The notes under the pieces: model-generated
The model's input: the letters and a program-made list of their open reading frames with translations, nothing else
The model's database searches: none
What the model was told of the DNA's origin: nothing
Shown here: positions 43,523 through 52,838 of the stretch, one piece after another
How the letters are laid out: every line of letters starts with the position of its first letter
Numbering within the stretch: position 1 is the stretch's first letter
Made by a program: the position numbers and the translations under genes
Assembly (NCBI GenBank): GCA_002298995.1
Contig: DBMO01000015.1
Coordinates: 6,708 to 70,707 of the forward strand
Direction: 5' to 3'
Length of the DNA stretch: 64,000 nucleotides
Source: Desulfarculales bacterium UBA696
GTDB taxonomy: Bacteria; Desulfobacterota; Syntrophobacteria; Syntrophobacterales; Syntrophobacteraceae

Positions 43523-43936
43523 TTAAAGGAAACGCACGCTTTTCACTGCGGCCGTAACCGCAAATATCCGGTGGTTGTTGCAATTCGGATCTGCCGGGTA
43601 GATGAAAAAACCCTGCCGGTTTGAGTCGTACCCAATGGTCGATCCGACCATGACTTCCCCGTCCAGAAACTCAACTTCTACTTTGCGGCCATGGGGTCTT
43701 TCAGTTTCAAGGTAGCTTTTCCTCTCATTGTAAGAGGAATTTCCGGCAAAATCCCTGACGAAGAATACAGCCTTCAGGTCCCTGATGAATATCTCGTTCC
43801 CCTTTCCTTGGCATCCTTCAGCGGGATGTAGATGGAAACAATTTTTATTGGGACCGAAATCCTGGGTCAAACCCTTCATCAATTTTCCATCAGCAAATCG
43901 AGCAACCACTTTTACCATCTCGACACTGGCCCCCAT
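43523..43936 (-). CDS. Protein with two copies of a small beta domain
   Basis: 137-residue soluble protein (start by the ATG at 43936; another ATG at 43918). Two homologous halves: first VKVVARFADGKLMKG...GPNKNCFHLHPAEG, second KVEVEFLDGEVMVGS...SNRQGFFIYPADP. The pattern F-DG-x(2-4)-G and -FHLHP/-FFIYP recurs. Probably a duplicated DUF6982- or PilZ-like beta fold; I am not sure of the family. No enzyme residues seen. Confidence 0.6.
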   Translation of the reverse strand: MGASVEMVKVVARFADGKLMKGLTQDFGPNKNCFHLHPAEGCQGKGNEIFIRDLKAVFFVRDFAGNSSYNERKSYLETERPHGRKVEVEFLDGEVMVGSTIGYDSNRQGFFIYPADPNCNNHRIFAVTAAVKSVRFL

Positions 43937-44122
43937 TTCTTGCAAAGAATTCCGCCCGACAGATATTATTACAACTACAATCGGCAGCCAGGGGAAAAAG
44001 TTAAATTAATGATTTCACGCCGACAAATGCACTTTCGCCGGCGTCACGAAGACAGGACCGCGGAAAATACTCGTCGGAACTGAATAGCGGAATGGAAGGT
44101 AGGGCGCCCACTCATCGAGTGT

Positions 44123-46825
44123 TTATCGGTGAGCTTTGGGAAGAGCCGATCCGGTCTTGACGGTATCATTGATCAGCCTGTTGACGAGTGCGGTCCATCC
44201 GGTCTGGTGACTGGCTCCGAGGCCCATCCCGTTTTCACCGTGGAAGTACTCGTAGAAGAGCAGGTAATCTTTCCAGAAAGGGCTTTTGGCAAATTCCACC
44301 GCATCCCCATACCAGGGGGATCGACCATTGCGGCCGGGAAGATAGATGGATGCAAGCCGTCTGGAAAGCTCTTTCGCCACTTGATCGAGATTCATCGACT
44401 GTCCTGAGCCCGTGGGGAACTCTACAAGAAGAGTGTCCCCGTAGAAGTGATGGTAGCGTTCCAGTGCCTCTATTAGCAGGTAGTTGATGGGAAACCAGAT
44501 CGGTCCGCGCCAGTTTGAGTTCCCACCGCCAAAGGCATATGAGTCCGATTCCCCAGGTAAATACTCCACCTTGATCTCATCATCTCCTACCCGCCAGCCG
44601 AATGGGTTTTTTTCATGAAATTTCGAAAGGGATCTAAGCCCGTAAGGTGAGAGGAACTCATTTTCATCCAGCAAATAGCTGAGCGCCCTTATCAGCCGCT
44701 CGCGAGATGGGACCGCAAGAAGCCGCCGGCGGTGTCCCAATTCCGCTTCCTGTTTCGCCATGCATGTGCTGAGGTTTGTGAGGTCCTTGCGATTTTCGAG
44801 AAACCATTCCATCCGCTTCAAAAAGCCGGTAAGATGCTGAATTGCATCATCTTCTATCACCTCTACACCGATAAGCGGTATGATCCCCACGGTGGAGCGG
44901 GTGCGCAGGGCGGCAAACTCGCCGTCCCGGTGGAGGAAATCGTAGTAAAAGCCGTCTTTTTCATCCCACAGCCCCGACCCGTTGAAGTAGTTGATGGAAT
45001 CCGCGATCGCTATGAAGTGTTCAAAAAACTTTGATGCCAGATCTTCGTATGCCCGATCCCATTTTGCCAGTTCGAGCGCCATGGAAAGCATGGTTAAGCA
45101 GTAAAATGCCATCCATGCGGTCCCATCCGACTGTTCGAGGTGTCCGCCGGTCGGCAATGGCTGCGAGCGGTCAAAGATACCTATATTGTCGAGCCCCAGG
45201 AATCCCCCCGAGAAGAGGTGGTTTCCGTCCATGTCCTTTCGGTTTACCCACCAAGTGAAGTTTAGCAGGAGTTTGTGGAATACCCTTGCGAGGAAGTTTC
45301 TGTCACGCTTCCCGCGAGGCCCCGTGATCTTGTACACCCGCCAGGCCGCCCAGGCGTGCACCGGAGGATTCACGTCGCAAAAATCCCATTCATAGGCCGG
45401 CACTTGCCCGTTGGGGTGCATGTACCATTCACGAAGCAGCAAGATGAGCTGCTCCTTTGCAAAGAAAGGATCGAGTTCGGCAAAGGGAATCATGTGAAAG
45501 GCCAGGTCCCAGGTGGCGTACCAGGGATATTCCCACTTATCCGGCATGGAGAAAATATCCCGATTGTAGAGGTGAATCCAGTCCCAGTTGCGCAGGGGCT
45601 TTCTTTGCGGGGGAGGCGGAGGCTGGGCTGGATCTCCTTCGAGCCACTCACCTACGCTGTAGTAATAGAACTGCTTTGTCCAGAGGAGCCCCGCATACGC
45701 CTGGCGCATGACCTTATATTCTTCCGGCGAAAGGCTTTCGGGAAGGATGTTATTGTAGAACAGGTCGGCTTCATTCATGCGCTGCTCGAAGGTGCGCTCG
45801 AATTCGTCGCCGAAGCCGGCCCGCGCAGCTTCGTTGTCTGCAAAGAGCCGCAACTGTACGGTCCGGGTGGCCCCCGGCGGCATATCGAGCAAATACCAGG
45901 CAGCGGCCTTGGTGCCGAACTCTTCTGGGTTTACCGCATGCTCCATGTTGTGGACGATATAGTCGTGAAAAGCATCCTTGACGAACGGAACGTGGTTTGC
46001 GACGCCGTAGAGCCTGTCAAAATTGGTTTCATTTTCGGTAAACAGGAAGTGCGGCAGTTTGCCATCCGGTCCGGCGCCGGCGGCCAGATGGAACTTTCCA
46101 AGGGAGGCGTGTTCCGCTACCAGCCTGTCGGGAGCTTCCGGTTTGATAACTGGCCTTGGCCAATAACCTTCTCCCGTTCGCCCCCACGACCAGGAGTTCC
46201 GGAACCACAGCGTCGGGATTAGATGAAGCAGGGCGGCCTCGGGTCCCCGGTTTACCGCCGCAATTCGAATCAGCATGTCGTTGGGTGATTCCTTGCAGTA
46301 CTCGACGGAGATGTCGAAGTACCGATCTTCGCTGAACACACCCGTTTCGAGAAGCTCGAACTCGGGCTCGTGTTTTCCCCGGAGTTTGTTCTCGGAAACG
46401 AGTTTTTGGTAGGGAAATTCTGTTTGTGGATATTTGTATAAGGCTTTCATCCAGGAGTGGGTCGGAGTCGAATCCAGGTAGAAGTAGTACTCCTTGACGT
46501 CTTCGCCGTGATTTCCCTCATTGTTGCTCAAACCGAACAGCCGCTCCTTGAGAAAGGGATCACGCCCGTTCCATAGCGAAAGAGCAAAGCACAACCGGCC
46601 CTCCCGGTCGGTTATCCCAAGCAGGCCATCCTCGCCCCACCGATAGGCACGGCTCCTGGCGTGTTCATGAGGGAAATATTTCCAGGCCTCCCCGTCCGCT
46701 GAGTAATCCTCCCGCACCGTCCCCCACTGCCGTTCGGCAAGATATGGGCCCCACCTCTTCCAGTTCTTCTCGCGGCGATGATCTTCATCAAGACGTTCAC
46801 GCTCGGGGTCGCTGCCTTTTTCCAT
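44123..46825 (-). CDS. MGH1/GH63-like glucosidase
   Basis: 900-residue cytoplasmic glycoside hydrolase of the GH63-related (alpha/alpha)6 barrel group, with motifs WDWIHLYNRD, DKWEYPWYATWDLAFH, and DGTAWMAFY. No signal peptide. Likely an inverting alpha-glucosidase releasing glucose from an oligosaccharide or glucosylglycerate-type solute. Substrate is inferred. Starts 13 bases after the glucose dehydrogenase stop and is the last gene of the cassette. Confidence 0.85.
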   Translation of the reverse strand: MEKGSDPERERLDEDHRREKNWKRWGPYLAERQWGTVREDYSADGEAWKYFPHEHARSRAYRWGEDGLLGITDREGRLCFALSLWNGRDPFLKERLFGLSNNEGNHGEDVKEYYFYLDSTPTHSWMKALYKYPQTEFPYQKLVSENKLRGKHEPEFELLETGVFSEDRYFDISVEYCKESPNDMLIRIAAVNRGPEAALLHLIPTLWFRNSWSWGRTGEGYWPRPVIKPEAPDRLVAEHASLGKFHLAAGAGPDGKLPHFLFTENETNFDRLYGVANHVPFVKDAFHDYIVHNMEHAVNPEEFGTKAAAWYLLDMPPGATRTVQLRLFADNEAARAGFGDEFERTFEQRMNEADLFYNNILPESLSPEEYKVMRQAYAGLLWTKQFYYYSVGEWLEGDPAQPPPPPQRKPLRNWDWIHLYNRDIFSMPDKWEYPWYATWDLAFHMIPFAELDPFFAKEQLILLLREWYMHPNGQVPAYEWDFCDVNPPVHAWAAWRVYKITGPRGKRDRNFLARVFHKLLLNFTWWVNRKDMDGNHLFSGGFLGLDNIGIFDRSQPLPTGGHLEQSDGTAWMAFYCLTMLSMALELAKWDRAYEDLASKFFEHFIAIADSINYFNGSGLWDEKDGFYYDFLHRDGEFAALRTRSTVGIIPLIGVEVIEDDAIQHLTGFLKRMEWFLENRKDLTNLSTCMAKQEAELGHRRRLLAVPSRERLIRALSYLLDENEFLSPYGLRSLSKFHEKNPFGWRVGDDEIKVEYLPGESDSYAFGGGNSNWRGPIWFPINYLLIEALERYHHFYGDTLLVEFPTGSGQSMNLDQVAKELSRRLASIYLPGRNGRSPWYGDAVEFAKSPFWKDYLLFYEYFHGENGMGLGASHQTGWTALVNRLINDTVKTGSALPKAHR

Positions 46826-46838
46826 ACCCTGCTCGCTT

Positions 46839-47936
46839 TCAGGCCACTTTCACAAAAACCTTAATGGCGTCCCTGGCTTCGGTTAAGAGCCTCACGATCT
46901 CTCCGTAACTCTCCAGACCGTCTATTCCGTGGGTCAGCAGCCTTGACAGCCATCCGGACCACTGGAACTCGCACTGAGCCATGTCCTTGATGCCCGTTTC
47001 AAAGTACTCGCGGTTGGCGTTAACCGTGCCAACCACGACCTTGTTGCCGAGCACGAAACCCAGGTTTATGCTGTCCGCGGGGACTTCAATAGTTCGGCCG
47101 CCCCCCGTCACGCTGGAGAGAACGAGCACCCCGTCCTTTGCAAGCACATTCATGGCTTCGAAGACTATCGGGGCGTATCCGGTCGCTTCGAAAATCAAAT
47201 CGAAATTGCCGTGGTCTTCGGATGCCTCGGCAAGCGTGATATCCTGCGTGCTGTGATAGCAGCCGCCGATAGCGTCGACCAGGTCGGATTTGCGGTTGGG
47301 CGGCTTGGACCGCGCAAAGGTACAAACCTCAAGCCCTCTCATGCGAAGCGACATGGTGGCCAGCAGTCCAATAGTGCCGGCCCCGAGCACGGCCGCCCTG
47401 CGCGGACGCCAAACGCGCATTCGGCGCTGGATTTCATACGCTTGCGTTATTCCTTTTTCTATCACGCTGGCCGGCTCGAGCAGGACCCCGACCTCTTTCA
47501 GGCCGGGCGGGACCCGCACGATGTATTCGGGCTCATCCACATAGTATTCCGCCATGAAACCGTGCAAAAGGTTAATGCCCCGTTCGTGGTATTCCTCATC
47601 GGTCGACATATCATACATCCCGATGAGGTCGTAGATGGACTGGCCGGGGCGGCGCACGGTGGCGACAACGAAGTCCCCCACCTTCAGTTCGGTGACATTG
47701 GGGCCGATCTCTTCGACAACCCCAAAGGATTCATGGCCGATGATCAGGTAGTCATCGCCCGGCGGAGCTTTACCGTACAGCCCCGCAATCACCTCCTTGT
47801 CGGTACCGTCCAGGCCGACTTTCAACACTTTGACCAAAACACCACGGCCGTTTGCAACCGTATCGACGGTCGGCTTGGCAACCTCCCGCAAATGCAGCGA
47901 ATCCGGAACTCCTGGATAAATAGCCACGGCTTTCAT
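46839..47936 (-). CDS. Zinc-type glucose 1-dehydrogenase
   Basis: 365-residue MDR-family dehydrogenase. GLDGTDKEVI, GHESFG and LLEPASVIEKGI match the Sulfolobus-type glucose dehydrogenase group, and GAGTIGLLA is the NAD(P) loop. The start at 47936 has AAGGG; the longer frame starts with TTG. It oxidises glucose to gluconolactone. It follows gnd by one base. Confidence 0.88.
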   Translation of the reverse strand: MKAVAIYPGVPDSLHLREVAKPTVDTVANGRGVLVKVLKVGLDGTDKEVIAGLYGKAPPGDDYLIIGHESFGVVEEIGPNVTELKVGDFVVATVRRPGQSIYDLIGMYDMSTDEEYHERGINLLHGFMAEYYVDEPEYIVRVPPGLKEVGVLLEPASVIEKGITQAYEIQRRMRVWRPRRAAVLGAGTIGLLATMSLRMRGLEVCTFARSKPPNRKSDLVDAIGGCYHSTQDITLAEASEDHGNFDLIFEATGYAPIVFEAMNVLAKDGVLVLSSVTGGGRTIEVPADSINLGFVLGNKVVVGTVNANREYFETGIKDMAQCEFQWSGWLSRLLTHGIDGLESYGEIVRLLTEARDAIKVFVKVA

Positions 47937-47937
47937 T

Positions 47938-48918
47938 TTATTCCGACCCTTCGGGAAGGTAGTCGCCAACCCGCCCTTCTCTGCGCTCGCGTTTTACCGC
48001 TTCATCAGAGCCGTAGCGGTGGCCGCCGAAACCATGCCGCATCATCGCTATGGCCCGCGACCAATACTTTTTGCCGTCGCGCGAAAGGAAGAGTTGCATG
48101 ACCGATTGGGCAATCACGGGGACCGGGACTTCCATCCGCATGGCGTCGTCCACGAGCCAGTTCACTTCTCCAGTGTCGTCCACATAGGGAGGCACATTTT
48201 CCAGTCCCCCTTCGGCACGGTAAGCCTCCTCCATGAGGTCGATCAGCCACGACCTGATTACCGATCCGTGGCGATAACAACGAAGTATTTCCGCAACATC
48301 CAGCTTGTCACGGTAGTGTTCGAGCAGGTCGATACCCTCGCCGATTGCCTGCAGCATTCCAAACTCGATTCCATTGTGAACGAGCTTGGTAAAATGGCCT
48401 GCTCCAGGAGGTCCGGCATGCACGTACCCGCCCGGAACAGCCAGGTCAAGCAGCATCGGCTCGATCAGGGCAACGGCGTCTTTTTCACCTCCCGCCATGA
48501 AACAGGCGCCGTGTCGCGCGCCTTCGATGCCGCCGCTAGTCCCGAGGTCAATGAACCGGATGCCCTTTTCCCGCATCCTCGCATGCCGCCGGATCGAGTC
48601 CCCCCAGTAAGAATTGCCCCCGTCGATCAAAAGATCGCCCTCATCGAGAACGGATGCCAGCTCATCGAGCAGGCTGTCCACAACCGGGCCGGCCGGTACA
48701 TACAGGAAAATAGACCGGGGTGATTGGAGTTCTTTCTTCAGGTCAGCGAGGTCTTGGACCACGACCAGGGGTGTTTTAAGAAACTCGTCCGAGACCTTCC
48801 CCCTGTCGAAACCAACAACCCTCATGCCTTTTTCCATCGCATGAATGGCGATATTTCCTCCCATTCGGCCCAGACCTATCATGCCGAATTCTCCCATTTG
48901 ACTAGCCATCTGTTTCAT
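47938..48918 (-). CDS. gnd: 6-phosphogluconate dehydrogenase (decarboxylating), short type
   Basis: 326-residue enzyme with Rossmann motif GLGRMGGN and the catalytic GGIEGARHGACFMAGG region with KLVHNGIE. The short NAD-type family differs from the 470-residue Gnd of E. coli. It converts 6-phosphogluconate to ribulose 5-phosphate and CO2. ATG overlaps the cyclase stop (ATGA); another start at codon 4 also fits the ribosome site. Confidence 0.9.
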   Translation of the reverse strand: MKQMASQMGEFGMIGLGRMGGNIAIHAMEKGMRVVGFDRGKVSDEFLKTPLVVVQDLADLKKELQSPRSIFLYVPAGPVVDSLLDELASVLDEGDLLIDGGNSYWGDSIRRHARMREKGIRFIDLGTSGGIEGARHGACFMAGGEKDAVALIEPMLLDLAVPGGYVHAGPPGAGHFTKLVHNGIEFGMLQAIGEGIDLLEHYRDKLDVAEILRCYRHGSVIRSWLIDLMEEAYRAEGGLENVPPYVDDTGEVNWLVDDAMRMEVPVPVIAQSVMQLFLSRDGKKYWSRAIAMMRHGFGGHRYGSDEAVKRERREGRVGDYLPEGSE

Positions 48919-49583
48919 CCTTTCGGTTTCGAGCGGGCCGGCACGGGTTTCAACAGGGCTCGCGCCGGCGCTCCATCGCCTCCAATGATTTTCAGCGGCA
49001 GGCAGATGAATTCGTAGACGCCCTGCCCCACCTTCGAGAGATCGAGGCCTTCGATGATCCAGATCCCCGCCTCCAGGAGGAATCGGTGGGTGGCCGCCCC
49101 ATCAGCTTTAAAACCTCCCACGGAAAGGTAGTCGATTCCAACCATCAGCACGCCCAGTTTAGCGAGGTATTTGGCTGCTTCTGGAGAGACATATACAAAA
49201 TCCTCCATAAAAGAGCCGGCCTGCAGGTACCCGCTGGAGTTTCCGGTTTTAAAAAGGACTCGCTCACCGCGCCGGATCTTATGCCGGACCAGTTCATTCG
49301 GCTTGACGGATTCCATGTCCTCGATTTGAATGACACGAGCCCGCCCGATGGCCACCTGCATAGGCAGACTCTCCATGCCTTCTCCCCGATCGAGAAAATG
49401 CACGGGGGCATCCATGTGCGTTCCCGTATGCGTGCCCATGGACATTTTCGAGACGTTGGCGCCATCTCCCCGCCCGATATCCAGGGTCCTTTCGATTATG
49501 ACGGGGGGATTGTCGGGCCAATGAACCATCCCGGTCCCGATGGGCATCGAAACATCGATCCACTTGCGCCTCTGCTTCATCAT
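48915..49583 (-). CDS. Cyclase-family metal hydrolase
   Basis: 222 residues from the ATG pair at 49578-49583. The family signature HTGTHMDAPVHF (about residues 50-61) binds the metal in the kynurenine formamidase and isatin hydrolase fold. Position next to gluconate-forming enzymes makes a lactonase possible, but this is inference. A longer upstream frame with ATG is open but lacks family similarity. Confidence 0.8.
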   Translation of the reverse strand: MMKQRRKWIDVSMPIGTGMVHWPDNPPVIIERTLDIGRGDGANVSKMSMGTHTGTHMDAPVHFLDRGEGMESLPMQVAIGRARVIQIEDMESVKPNELVRHKIRRGERVLFKTGNSSGYLQAGSFMEDFVYVSPEAAKYLAKLGVLMVGIDYLSVGGFKADGAATHRFLLEAGIWIIEGLDLSKVGQGVYEFICLPLKIIGGDGAPARALLKPVPARSKPKG

Positions 49584-49958
49584 AACCACATGGTAATCAC
49601 TCTTTGGATCATTCAGGCAATCCTTGGCATGAACAACCGTCATGGCCGGTGGCGTGGCCTCTGCGATACTGTCACATGATTTTCGGTTCCGGGCTTATGG
49701 TTTGCCGGATCTGGCTTTAGCGAGCGGGTTTACGGGCTTTAAACCTCCCGAGCCCGATGTCAAATTTTTGGAAAGAGATGATGAAACTCGAAACTTTGGC
49801 TGATTGTTGCGGTATCCCAACTTGCCTTCAGGACCGATGGCGCGGGGAGGATGCCTGCTGATATCACCGGCCGGGGGCGAAGAGTTCCCGGCAGCCTGAG
49901 GACGGGTGATCGGAAGCTCGAAAGCGAATCGGAATAATTTTCTGCAGAAGGCCGATGA
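49584..49958. other. Gap before WcbI-like gene
   Basis: No gene or clear repeat seen. It separates the leftward sugar cassette from the rightward WcbI-like gene and should hold both promoters. Confidence 0.5.
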
Positions 49959-50888
49959 ATGAAAAAGTGTGTGTTCATTGCAAATTGCCAACAGGGACCG
50001 ATTAAGCATCTCCTGCGATCCGTTGATGCATTCAACAGGCTCTACGAAATAATTGACATTCCGCCGGTGCACCAATGGAGCGGCGAAGAGGTCAATTACT
50101 TCCCGAATGTCTATAAAGATGCGGACATTATATTCTCGCAGCCCATCTTCGATTCCAAGTTTGGAGTTGTCGCCACGTCACAACTCGTCGAATTCAACAA
50201 GAACGCCAAGGGAATACCCCATATTCCTTTTTCCCGGTGTAGACTTTATTGGCTACTCTCCATTCTCGACCAGAATACCCATACGGATCGACAGGTTTTT
50301 TGCCCCTGATGCGCAGTGCGGAATTGTTCTTTGGTGTTTCATCAACGGTTATGACAGGGACAGAGCGGCTAAATTCTGCAAAGACTTCTACATCGACGGC
50401 TCGCGCGCGGAGTTGTCTTCGGGACGGCGGTAAAACGATTGGAAAACGCCGAGAGACTGTGGTGCATGAACACTAACGTAAGTTATCTTTTCAGGAATGT
50501 TTACGCGCATGAAAAACTCATGCTGAATAGATGGCATCCTTCCAACGTAGTCTATACTTACCTGGCGAACAGGCTGCTGGCCGGATTGGGGATATGCGAA
50601 ACGGTTGCCGCGCCAAAACGGGAGTTCATGCTGCATGACGAAATGCCGGTACCCGTCGCGGTCAAAGAAGCATTGGGGATCAAATTCGATGATGGCGGAT
50701 GTTTCTACTATCTGGGGCAGCTGTTAAGCCACGGCGAATACGTGTCCTCGCTATATGCTTTCTACAGGGAAAATGGCCCGACCGTTGAAGCAGCCGCAAA
50801 GATGAATGAAGACAAACTGAAGCTAATCGATTCAATAATTTCAAACAGCCATGACGGGCTGGACCTTGCGCCGCTGTTTCATTGGTAA
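49959..50888 (+). pseudogene. WcbI-like polysaccharide biosynthesis gene, frameshifted
   Basis: Starts MKKCVFIANCQQGPI with a good ribosome site (AAGG). The frame breaks near 50225, in a run of T and C, resumes one base over (PGVDFIGYSPF...), then shifts back near 50405-50435 (ENAERLWCMNTN) and runs to a natural stop (APLFHW). WcbI proteins are acyltransferase-like enzymes of capsule synthesis, recognised by an N-terminal NCQ motif. It may be a pseudogene or reflect sequence errors. Confidence 0.7.
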
Positions 50889-51266
50889 TACTTCCTGAAA
50901 TCGGCCGAGGGCGACCGTGCAACAGCTGCTTGTTGCCCGTGCCTTTGGCGGGAATGATCTTAGACCACCCTCTTGTCATCGACCCCAGGGAAGAAGACAA
51001 TTGCCTGGGCCATTCGTCGAGTCCAAACAGCATAAAATCGTAAATGTGTCGGGGTTCTTTACGCTTCCATGATTGCTGAGAATTAGTCGTGATAACAAAG
51101 CAATAAGGTTTAGCCACTGATATGCTCTGTCGGATTTACTTACACGCTCCCCGACAAACCAGCCATTAGCATATTCCATCCTGCAAAATCTTATCAGAGC
51201 TTTTAACCAAGCACATTCATCAGTTACGCTGTAGCCGAGACACATAATCGGGCAACATCCAACCTC
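50889..51266. other. Gap between WcbI-like gene and the first PEP-CTERM gene
   Basis: Nothing firm seen. A 98-codon minus-strand frame at 50976-51272 has no recognisable features and overlaps the sigma-54 site, so it is not accepted. Confidence 0.45.
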
Positions 51267-51282
51267 TGGCATTGATTATGCT
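51267..51282 (+). promoter_or_regulatory. Sigma-54 promoter of PEP-CTERM gene 1
   Basis: TGGCATTGATTATGCT: GG and GC with the exact sigma-54 spacing, and TGGCA matching at -24. It is 85 bases upstream of the start codon at 51368. In other bacteria PEP-CTERM genes are controlled by PrsK/PrsR, a sigma-54 two-component system. Confidence 0.7.
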
Positions 51283-51367
51283 TGTTAATTCTGCTGCCGT
51301 TGGAGAGAATCTGGTTGGGAGTTCCACATATCCGACAAGTTACGATAAATTCGAAAGAGGATGTTTA

Positions 51368-52033
51368 ATGAAAACTTTTTTACGATTTAGCGCAATTGCA
51401 GCGCTTGCAACCGTGCTGGTCGTTGCAGGCAGTACCTTCTCATTCGCGGACACTTACAACCTTGTCACATTCACAGGTAATATCAACCCCGGCAATGCAA
51501 ACGTCAAATCGCCCTTTAACTCAGTGCTCACGCAGGGTGGTGCTATATCCGGCAGTTTCGTTATTGATAATAACTTGATTCCTGCTTCCGGCTCCGGGTT
51601 TGTAAATGTTCCTTTCTCAAGCTTTCCCGACATTGCAAATATCCCACCATCCACGGCATTCACCATTGATTTGGGCTCACCTTCCCTCACGTTCACATTG
51701 GCCGATGCCATTCAAAACTCTGGCGCTATTCAATTCAACAACGGCCAATTCAGGGGTTTCTTTTTTGTAGCAGATTTCCTGTTCACCGACGGCAATCCTT
51801 ATCGATTTGATGATCAAGGGGGAACTTGGAGCATTAAACTTCTCGATCAAATAGGCGGCGCTCCTGTTCCTCTTACAAGCGCCAAGGTCAGCGGTGTTAT
51901 TACAGGCATGACAGTCGGTGCTCCCTTCGTTCCGAGTACCCCTGCCGCCGTCCCGGAAGCTTCAACCCTTCTCCTGCTTGGCGGCGGTTTGGTAGGGTTG
52001 GTGGCATGCGGGAAGAGGTTGAAGAAGGCGTAA
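51368..52033 (+). CDS. PEP-CTERM exosortase-sorted surface protein 1
   Basis: 221-residue secreted protein: signal peptide (residues 1-24), a Gly/Ser/Asn-rich soluble region, and a C-terminal PEP-CTERM signal (VPEAST, hydrophobic LLLLGGGLVGLV, then basic KRLKKA). Exosortase would cut near VPEA and attach or release the protein. Chosen start 51368 has AGAGGA; an upstream ATG lacks a signal. Function unknown. Terminator at 52066. Confidence 0.88.
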   Translation: MKTFLRFSAIAALATVLVVAGSTFSFADTYNLVTFTGNINPGNANVKSPFNSVLTQGGAISGSFVIDNNLIPASGSGFVNVPFSSFPDIANIPPSTAFTIDLGSPSLTFTLADAIQNSGAIQFNNGQFRGFFFVADFLFTDGNPYRFDDQGGTWSIKLLDQIGGAPVPLTSAKVSGVITGMTVGAPFVPSTPAAVPEASTLLLLGGGLVGLVACGKRLKKA

Positions 52034-52065
52034 TCTGCCATAGCGCACCGCGCATTTACTGGGGA

Positions 52066-52098
52066 GGCAGGGTCGGCAATGGCCCTGCCTTTTCTTGT
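52066..52098 (+). terminator. Terminator of PEP-CTERM gene 1
   Basis: Stem GGCAGGG/CCCTGCC with loop tcggcaatgg, then TTTTCTTG. Closely similar to the terminator at 53664. Confidence 0.85.
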
Positions 52099-52747
52099 TT
52101 TCGTGAGAATTTACGCAACTAGCGTCGCATTCCAGAAATAAAATGCGGATCGCGGATCGGCAGCGACTCCAAACCGGAGTAATCATACGATTCAGCCTAA
52201 AATTTTTTCAGGAAAAGAGGTTTCCGGTGCTGCTCAGAGTTTGGGAATGCTGCTGGAAACGGTTTTGGCCCAGCCCGGAAATCGCGAATAAATTGCTGTT
52301 TTCAGGGGAAGAAACGCTGGAGCGGGAGAGGGGCGGGTGGTTCGGATAACTCGCTATCCTGGTTCGCAAGGACAGGAGGCTTGGGCAAGCCGTATCAACA
52401 AGTGTCGATCCGTGCAGGAGATGGATGAACTTCCAGTTTCCTCCTGCGTTTCGCGCCGGGATAGCAAGCATCCGGGCTGCCAGCTACCCGCCCATTAGAC
52501 GATCATTCCTGGTTGCTATCTATTTGCCGGTAATATACATTGCGATATAAGCTGTTGGATTTCTTTACATGTCTAAAAATACGATAAAACTCTTGCCTAT
52601 CCCTGCTACATCATGAATAAGCTATTGCCAGGTGTCGGTTTATTTTACATTATTTGTATAAAATCTTTTAAACAGATCAAGGCGGGTTAGTTTATACATC
52701 TTGTATAATCAATATCTTAGGCTCAATTCATCGGAACCTTGAAATAC
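52099..52747. other. Non-coding spacer between PEP-CTERM genes
   Basis: About 650 bases without a convincing gene. The left half is GC-normal; the right half, from about 52540, is AT-rich and could hold regulatory sites for the sigma-54 promoter downstream. I see no repeat array. Confidence 0.5.
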
Positions 52748-52763
52748 TGGTATAATAATTGCT
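52748..52763 (+). promoter_or_regulatory. Sigma-54 promoter of PEP-CTERM gene 2
   Basis: TGGTATAATAATTGCT: GG-N10-GC with the exact spacing and a perfect TTGCT at -12. It is 75 bases upstream of the ATG at 52839. AT-rich sequence lies upstream, where an activator would bind. Confidence 0.7.
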
Positions 52764-52838
52764 CAAAGAAAGCAAAATCCCAAGATGAATATCCTAACAG
52801 ATATATGACAAAATTAAGCTTAATGGAGGAGGACAGAA

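Noticed and set aside
50976..51272. 98-codon minus-strand frame near the first PEP-CTERM gene
   Set aside because: No ribosome site, no known motif, an odd cysteine-rich composition, and it overlaps the sigma-54 site of the adjacent gene.
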